Shown: positions 1-4,700 of the stretch, in pieces
How positions within the stretch are numbered: the stretch's first letter is position 1
Layout of the letters: each line of letters opens with the position of its first letter
Assembly (NCBI GenBank): GCA_024641365.1
Contig: JAHEDF010000069.1
Location: 1-6,938, forward strand
Length of the DNA stretch: 6,938 bases
Reading direction: 5' to 3'
DNA from: Planctomycetota bacterium
Lineage (GTDB): Bacteria > Planctomycetota > UBA11346
The notes under the pieces: generated by a model
Database searches by the model: none
What the model saw: the letters and a program-made list of their open reading frames with translations, nothing else
What the model was told of the DNA's origin: nothing
Translations under genes and position numbers: made by a program

Positions 1-107
1 GGCAACTTTTTCTTTAGTTCATCACGTAATTTTTGGTGTTCGGCTTCTCCGGAAAATAGTGGGTAGGTTATTATGGTTAGGGCCAGAAGTGCGTTTAGTA
101 ATTTCAT
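1..107 (-). CDS. 5' fragment of an exported protein of unknown function
   Basis: The gene starts at ATG 107-105 and stays open to the window edge, giving 35 full codons. The translation begins MKLLNALLALTIITYPLFSG and continues EAEHQKLRDELKKKL. This is a textbook Sec signal peptide: a lysine at position 2, a hydrophobic core at about residues 3-18, and a small-residue region (S19, G20, A22) where signal peptidase I could cut. The residues after it are charged and look helical. No lipobox cysteine is visible, so a soluble periplasmic or secreted protein is more likely than a lipoprotein. A weak GGA motif lies 6 bases before the ATG. It is on the same strand as the two upstream genes but separated from them by 577 bases of repeats, so it probably has its own promoter. 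The family cannot be told from this fragment. It is too short for a full ORF call, but the signal peptide makes a chance frame unlikely. Confidence 0.72.
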   Translation of the reverse strand, partial: MKLLNALLALTIITYPLFSGEAEHQKLRDELKKKL

Positions 108-139
108 TGTTTGTCCGATTTTATGAGCAGGGCGGATTA

Positions 140-145
140 ATTATG
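140..145 (-). promoter_or_regulatory. Possible -10 box for the left-edge gene
   Basis: Read on the minus strand, CATAAT matches five of six bases of the bacterial -10 consensus and lies 32 bases before the ATG at 107, leaving room for a short leader. The hexamer 17 bases upstream (ATCATT) is a poor -35 box. Another weak pairing, TTGCCT with TACTAA 16 bases later, lies a little further upstream. The surrounding sequence is AT-rich, so chance matches are expected. Confidence 0.2.
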
Positions 146-246
146 GTGGATTAGTATTGGTAAATGATTTAAAGGCAAGGATTGAGTGTGTTTGTTGAAT
201 GGGGCAGATGGCCGAAACGACGATTTGTCCCAATTATAAATCCATC

Positions 247-361
247 TACGTCGCTCCTCCAGAGCTTATAATTTATTATGACTTTTCCCGGGGTTACGGC
301 ATTTGCCTCCACCCCGGGCTATTTTACGTCCGCTCCTCTGGAGCTCTAGAATTTAATAATT
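247..361. repeat. Two diverged copies of a GCTCC/GGAGC unit flanking a hairpin
   Basis: Copy A (from TACGTC at 247) and copy B (from TACGTC at 325) are direct repeats offset by 78 bases. Both run TACGTC, then GCTCCTC, then a GAGC motif, then an AT-rich tail containing AATTTA. Copy B has one extra C. In copy B the core is a perfect small hairpin: GCTCC (332-336), loop TCT, GGAGC (340-344). Copy A has the same hairpin with one mismatch (253-265). Between the copies lies the CCCGGGG stem-loop at 287-318. The two copies differ at many positions, so they are old or evolve freely. From memory, similar units recur in intergenic regions of PVC and other environmental bacterial genomes; this was not checked. 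A faint third TACGTC with AATTTA follows at 428-446. Confidence 0.65.
287..318. repeat. Two-tier stem-loop with CCCGGGG arms
   Basis: CCCGGGGT (287-294) pairs perfectly with ACCCCGGG (311-318). Inside, after a symmetric three-base internal loop (TAC against TCC), GGC (298-300) pairs with GCC (305-307) around a short ATTT loop. The result is a GC-rich hairpin that can form in either strand's RNA or as a cruciform. On the plus strand four T residues precede it (283-286) and an ATTTT run follows (321-325). On the minus strand it is followed by AAAAG, so it does not look like an intrinsic terminator for the minus-strand operon. It is better read as the conserved centre of the flanking repeat. Confidence 0.65.
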
Positions 362-390
362 TTGAATGACACTTGTTTTAAATATTTATT

Positions 391-417
391 CGCCGTTCGC
401 CGTTTCGCCATTTCGCC
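391..417. repeat. CGCCGTT-type short tandem repeat, first block
   Basis: The block reads as repeated TTCGCC-type units: CGCCGTT, CGCCGTTT, CGCCATTT, CGCC. On the minus strand this is a GGCGAA series with 7-8 base spacing. It sits in an otherwise AT-rich stretch. The same unit recurs at 474-491. Confidence 0.6.
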
Positions 418-473
418 TCTGGTCAATTACGTCTTTTGGTAATTTAAATAGCAATCTTCATATTTTTAGTTTC

Positions 474-491
474 CGCCGTTCGCCGTTCGCC
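474..491. repeat. CGCCGTT tandem repeat, second block
   Basis: This is two and a half perfect heptamers (CGCCGTT, CGCCGTT, CGCC), 83 bases from the start of the first block and in the same orientation. Shared unit and orientation suggest duplication of a small module or slippage. No function is apparent. Confidence 0.6.
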
Positions 492-539
492 CTCGACGCG
501 TAGCGTTGCTGCTTACCCAATTGGAAAAACCCGCCCGCC

Positions 540-681
540 AAGCAGCGGTAATCGGGCACAATGGGAGCATAGCGACCGCCCTATTATTTTTTCCTAGCGT
601 AGCGTAGAAAAAAGTCGCGACAAAGGGGCGCGGGGTTTGGGGTGGAACCCCGAAACAAACAGCTTTCGCCCGTCGCTGCTT
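540..681. repeat. Long-range interrupted inverted repeat just after the toroid gene
   Basis: AAGCAGCG (540-547) and CGGGC (553-557) are complementary to CGCTGCTT (674-681) and GCCCG (668-672). This gives 13 base pairs with an asymmetric internal loop of five bases against one. Inside the arms lie two further foldable segments: 587-613 (T6-C-CTA against TAG-A6 around GCGTAGCG) and 631-652 (seven perfect pairs). The minus-strand transcript would contain the whole structure, starting three bases after the stop codon, so it may act as a structured 3' end of the operon mRNA. Confidence 0.5.
631..652 (-). terminator. Hairpin 32 bases after the toroid stop; weak terminator candidate
   Basis: CGGGGTT (631-637) and AACCCCG (646-652) form seven perfect pairs with an eight-base loop. 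Transcribed on the minus strand it lies 32 bases past the stop codon of the toroid gene. It is not followed directly by a U-run. The first long T-run on that strand is at 613-608, after the self-complementary octamer GTCGCGAC (621-614). It therefore does not match a classic intrinsic terminator. It could still stabilise the mRNA end, or simply be part of the repeat. Confidence 0.3.
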
Positions 682-684
682 ACA

Positions 685-1755
685 TCATCTTTGATAAGCA
701 GGCAATACATGCCGATTAACCGTCAGCGCAAAAACTGCCATGCTGGTCATATATATCTTCCCCTGCTCCTTCTCATTCCCTCCTGGCGGCGCATCCCATG
801 CTCCATCCTGCGCTTGATGATCGACTAATATTTTTTCCAGGAGTGGTCCATATTTTTCCCATTGGGTTGGTGCTGCTCGCGACATCCCTACTGCGTCATA
901 ATACGCCCGATAAAAAAACCACTGACCTTGCCATGAAATGGGGTCGGATTGAATGCGCGATACCACCCGTTCAATTTGTGGGGCATCATGTTGTCCCCCG
1001 ATCATAAAACTTAATAATGATAAACCGCGTAGTGCGGGATGATCTTGTCCTTTGTTGGTGTAGCCCACCTTGCCATCATCAGTAGTTAACCGTTTGGCGT
1101 AATCGACGGCTCCCATAATTACTTCTTCGGGAACGGTGATGCCGACTTGTTGGGTGGCGTGCAGACTCATTAATTGCCAGCCGGATAAACTTAAATCACT
1201 GTCCCCATCATGTGGTTGATAATGCCAACCTCCTTTATGTTGTTCGTTTTTATTTACTTTCGCTGCATTCACCGTTACCGCGACGGCGCGTTCGAGACTG
1301 AGTCGTAAACGTTCTTCTAATTCATCATCTTTGGTCATGCCTAATGCTTCGGCTAACATTAACGTCGCGATGCCGTGACCGTACATCCGACTACCATCAT
1401 TTTTTCCTAAATAACCATTACTGTCCTGTTGCGAAATAACGAAACGTAAACTGCGCTGCATCCAGGCGCCGTGTTCCGGATCATTGGGCGTCACGCCGGC
1501 GGCTAAATGGGCCATGATGCCCATGCTGGTCATCGCGGTTTCGTGTTTTTTACCGAGGCTGCCTGAGGGATCTTGCTCTTTGCGAATAAATTCTAAAGCG
1601 CGACGAATAGCGCGGTCGCGTGGTTGTTCGGTAGTTAATATGCGGATCACATCTTGATCGGATAATTCAACGGTGGCGGCGGATGGGCAGCAATAACTCG
1701 CCACAACTAGTCCGAGCAGCATACTCTTCATAGATAATAAATGAGCGACAGTCAT
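685..1755 (-). CDS. Exported alpha-alpha toroid protein (prenyltransferase/squalene oxidase repeat family)
   Basis: This 356-residue protein belongs by pattern to the terpenoid cyclase/protein prenyltransferase alpha-alpha toroid fold. It begins with a short N-terminal extension, then a signal peptide at about residues 9-27 (MKSMLLGLVVAS, with SAA before T28 as the likely cut site), which places it outside the cytoplasm. Helical-hairpin repeats with a Q-D-x-x-G-x-L/W motif are visible: QDPSGSLG (61-68), QDSNGYLG (110-117), GGWHYQPHDGDSDLS (175-189) followed by GWQLMSL, the 216-254 repeat, and QDGAWDAP (316-323). The C-terminus YMTSMAVFALTVNRHVLPAYQR-like end (335-356) follows the pattern common in planctomycete-type members. 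The cyclase DxDD motif is not seen, so a classical squalene/hopene cyclase is unlikely. A binding or scaffold role, or an unrelated exported function, is equally possible. The start at 1755 is supported by AGGA nine bases upstream. M9 is an alternative start that gives a more usual signal peptide. The gene follows the giant gene with no gap. Fold confidence is high; function is unknown. Confidence 0.9.
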   Translation of the reverse strand: MTVAHLLSMKSMLLGLVVASYCCPSAATVELSDQDVIRILTTEQPRDRAIRRALEFIRKEQDPSGSLGKKHETAMTSMGIMAHLAAGVTPNDPEHGAWMQRSLRFVISQQDSNGYLGKNDGSRMYGHGIATLMLAEALGMTKDDELEERLRLSLERAVAVTVNAAKVNKNEQHKGGWHYQPHDGDSDLSLSGWQLMSLHATQQVGITVPEEVIMGAVDYAKRLTTDDGKVGYTNKGQDHPALRGLSLLSFMIGGQHDAPQIERVVSRIQSDPISWQGQWFFYRAYYDAVGMSRAAPTQWEKYGPLLEKILVDHQAQDGAWDAPPGGNEKEQGKIYMTSMAVFALTVNRHVLPAYQR

Positions 1756-4700
1756 TTATTTCGATCCTACGCGGCGTAAATACGCGCGGATGGCTTCTTG
1801 GTGTTCTTCGCTGAACCGTTCGACGCCTGCTGTCGTCACATCGCCAGTGCGGGCTTGTTGGGCGCGGGCCCATGCGGCTTGATCGACGCCGGGTGGCGCA
1901 GTGCGCATGCCATCGGCATGTCCGGGGTCGCCGCTGCCGGCTTTGCTTTCCGTGCCTGGGGGTGCCATTGGAGATGGCTGTCCCATTTGACTTGCTAAAC
2001 GGGCTTCGCTGGCGGCTGCGGCCATCGACTGTGCTGCTTGCGCGTACGAATCCGATTTTGACGGCGCGGCAGCGATAGCAGCTAATGCTTCGGCGGCAGC
2101 TTGAGCGGCCGGAGATGGTGCCGATGGAGAAGCTGGTGCCGATGCATGTCCTTTAGTTGCTGATTCAGCTGCTGCTTCAGCTGCTGCGGTTGGACTTGCC
2201 GGTACAGACGGCGACGCCGCTGGTGCTGATGGTGATGCAGCAGCTAATTGTGCCTGCATGGCTTGCGCGGCTTGTTGTAATTGTGCCTGCAATGCTTCAC
2301 GCGCGGCGGCGGCGCGCTCTAAATTATTTCCGGCTTGTGCTGCTGTTTCAGCAGTCGCCGTGGGGTTGGCAATGGGTGTCGTATTATCTAAGGCGTCTAA
2401 AGAATTTCGTTCGGCTTGGCTAAAATTACTGACGGCTTCGGCAATCATGTCGGGACTAATTGGTCCACTGGCGAGCGCCGCTTGTTGTGTTTGTAAGGCT
2501 TCGGACTGCGCGGCAATTGCTTGCGCTTGTGCTTGCGCCGCTTGTTGTGCTGCTTGTTGTGCTTGCGCTGCTGCTTGTGGATTACCGCTATTTTTTTGCG
2601 CTTGTGCGGCGGCGGCTTCAGCTTGGCTTTGTGCTTTATCGGCTTGCACTTGTTGACGATCAGCTTGGCTTTGCGCTTTATTCGCGGCTTCTTGTGCGCG
2701 TTGTGCTGAGGCCATTTCTTTTGCCATTTCTTTACTGGCGGCATTGTCCATGGGCGCCGTCGATGATTCAGCTTGCGCAATGGCTTCAGCTAAAGCATCG
2801 CGCGATGCGGCTTGTTGTTCTAAGACGGCGGCTAATTGTTCGGCAGCTTCACGTTGTTGTGCAACGGCTTCTGCTAAGGCGCGACCAACATCAGCCGCTT
2901 GTTGTTTTGCTTCGTCACTAACATTTTCGCCTTGGCCAATCGCTTCCTGAAATTGTTCGGCGAGTGGTTGTACGACGTCGCGATCTAATTTATCGGCGGA
3001 TTTATGGGCTTCAGCAACTAAGGTCGCACTTGGTTTTGCTTCAGCTTCTCCTGAGGCGGCATCTGATTTTTGCGCGGTTTTATTTTGTTCACTGGGTGCC
3101 TTGGCCTGTGAAGCCGCTTTCGCTGCTGCAGCACGATCTTGTGCGGCTTGTTTATCTGCTGCTGCTTGTGCTTGCTTGTCGGCGGCGCTGTCGGGTTGCG
3201 CTGATTTTTCTGCATCACCCGCTGCTTCTTGACTGTCCGTATTTTTATCGTTGTTGGCTACGGCGTCCGACTCTGTGTTCTGTTTATTATTTTCTGCTGC
3301 TTGGTCAGACGGCGTTGCTGGTTTTGCATTATTCGCTGAGGCGTTTTCCGGTGCTTTCTCGGGTGAATTAGCTGCTTGCTCAGGTGTTTTGTTTTGCCCT
3401 GAATTAGTATCAGCAACATCCTGTGGTGCTGATGGCGCTTGGGGATCGGTCTGCTGATCGTTCGCTGAATTTTCGTCGCTTGGATTTAGTGGCTGCGCGG
3501 CTTTATAAGGCTCGTCGGTTTTTGCCGCTTGTGCTAATGCTTTACTTTCTTCGGCTGACTTCGGTGCTTGCTCGGCAGCCTTCTTTAATGCTTGTGCTAA
3601 TTGTGGTGTGGTTTTTTCTTCGGCGGCATCGTGTGCTTTTTGTGCGATGTCTTGTAAGGCTTCGGCAATTTTTGTTTCTGCGGCAGCAAATCGTTGACGA
3701 GCGGCTTGTTCTGCTTGTGACAAGATCTCTTGTTCTTGTTGTAAGGCATCCAGATCTTTTGCTAATTCAGCGCGTTCGGCTGCGGCATTTTCCGCTAAAA
3801 CCTTTTCGGCTAATTTTGCTAATTGTGCTTGAAGGTCTTCGCGATTTTCTTTTTTATGGACGGCTTCTTTAAGTGCTGCTGCTAACTTATCTAATTGTTC
3901 AGCATCACTCGATTTTTTCTCTTCTTTTTCGGCCGCTGCTAAAGCTGCTTTGCGTGCGTCGTCATTAACCATGCCCGCTAAAACAGCGGCGCGTTCAGCA
4001 AATTTTCGCACCATGGATGGCGTTGGTTTGGTTTTGTTATCAACCACCACACCAATATCGCGTGACAAGACCGCAAAGCCGGCCGCCATGTCGCTGCGAT
4101 TTTCCTGTAGATGCCGTTCGCCTTCTAAGGCTTCTGCTAAGCGCGCTTCTGCTAAGTCGGTATTCGTTTCGTACAAGCGCTTGGCATTGTCAGCATCTTT
4201 ATCTAAATCGCTGGCACTGGTTTGTAATTGCGACACCACTAAACGATCGAGTCCACCATGCCACGCATCATTCACTTTCGCTAATTCTTCTAAGCGCTTG
4301 GATAATTCCGTGAGTTGTCCATTACCTAAGGTGATTGGCATATCATCTTCAATGCGCTTCGCCTGATCGGTGTGCGAACCCGAACGTGCTTGTCGGGTTA
4401 ATTCTTCCACTTGTGGACGAACCATACGCCAACGCACTTGCGCGGTCATCATGTCGTCTTTCATTTGGTTTTCGATGGAGCGCGATGTCAACGCTAATGG
4501 TTCCGCCATTTCGCCTAAGCGTTGTCCCTGCTCAACGCGTTCCCAATGTTCAGCTTCACGTAAGGCATCAGCAATACGATTTGCTTGTTCATTAATTTTA
4601 TTCGCGGCTTGCTGATGATGATCCGGTAACGATTCCAATGCGAGTAAGGCTTCTTCAACACGTTCAGTGACCATATCTAATCGCCGTGCGACATGCACCG

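Larger units (their letters stand above)
504..683. repeat. Module bounded by direct repeats CGTYGCTGCTTAC
   Basis: A 13-base sequence occurs at 504-516 (CGTTGCTGCTTAC) and again at 671-683 (CGTCGCTGCTTAC), with one mismatch and the same orientation. The sequence between them is GC-richer than its surroundings and holds the inverted repeat and hairpins listed separately. Its right end is one base short of the toroid gene stop codon. The arrangement resembles a short non-coding insertion such as a REP/BIME-like or MITE-like element, but no transposase and no known family is recognised. Confidence 0.45.
108..684. other. Intergenic region filled with repeats, no convincing gene
   Basis: This 577-base gap separates the toroid gene from the left-edge gene. 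I see no frame on either strand with a start, a ribosome site and protein-like composition. A 45-codon plus-strand frame (366-503) is made largely of the repeat sequences and lacks a ribosome site. Positions 108-240 are AT-rich leader-like sequence without clear repeats. Positions 247-361 hold a paired repeat with a central hairpin. Positions 391-491 hold CGCCGTT-type repeats. Positions 504-683 hold a structured, GC-richer module with inverted and direct repeats. The mix of AT-rich and GC-rich blocks suggests accumulation of several dispersed, non-coding elements in a permissive spacer. Confidence 0.75.

Noticed and set aside
240..500. Possible CRISPR array
   Set aside because: The repeats are few, diverged and irregularly spaced, contain their own hairpins, and lack constant-length spacers.
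366..503. 45-residue plus-strand frame starting at ATG 366
   Set aside because: It is built mostly from the CGCCGTT repeats and has no ribosome binding site or recognisable features.
608..621. GTCGCGAC followed by six T on the minus strand as an intrinsic terminator
   Set aside because: The octamer is self-complementary with no loop, so it cannot form a stable RNA hairpin by itself; at most it belongs to a larger structure.
637..828. 63-residue plus-strand frame across the end of the toroid gene
   Set aside because: It begins at a non-ATG codon inside a hairpin repeat and overlaps the 3' end of a well-supported gene on the other strand.
2445..2780. Minus-strand frame of 111 residues inside the giant gene
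   Set aside because: It is a frame-shifted reading of the Ala/Gln repeat giving Lys/His/Gln-rich low complexity, and lies wholly inside a real gene on the same strand.
2258..2921. Long plus-strand frames opposite the Ala/Gln tail (132 and 153 residues)
   Set aside because: They are antisense shadows kept open by runs of GCN/CAN codons. Their translations are simple Cys/Ala or Leu/Val/Arg mixtures with no ribosome site, while the minus frame forms one continuous multi-domain protein.
2964..3872. Plus-strand frames of 135 and 149 residues opposite the linker and coiled-coil region
   Set aside because: Composition is dominated by Leu, Arg and Val without domain features. They arise from the same codon bias on the opposite strand.
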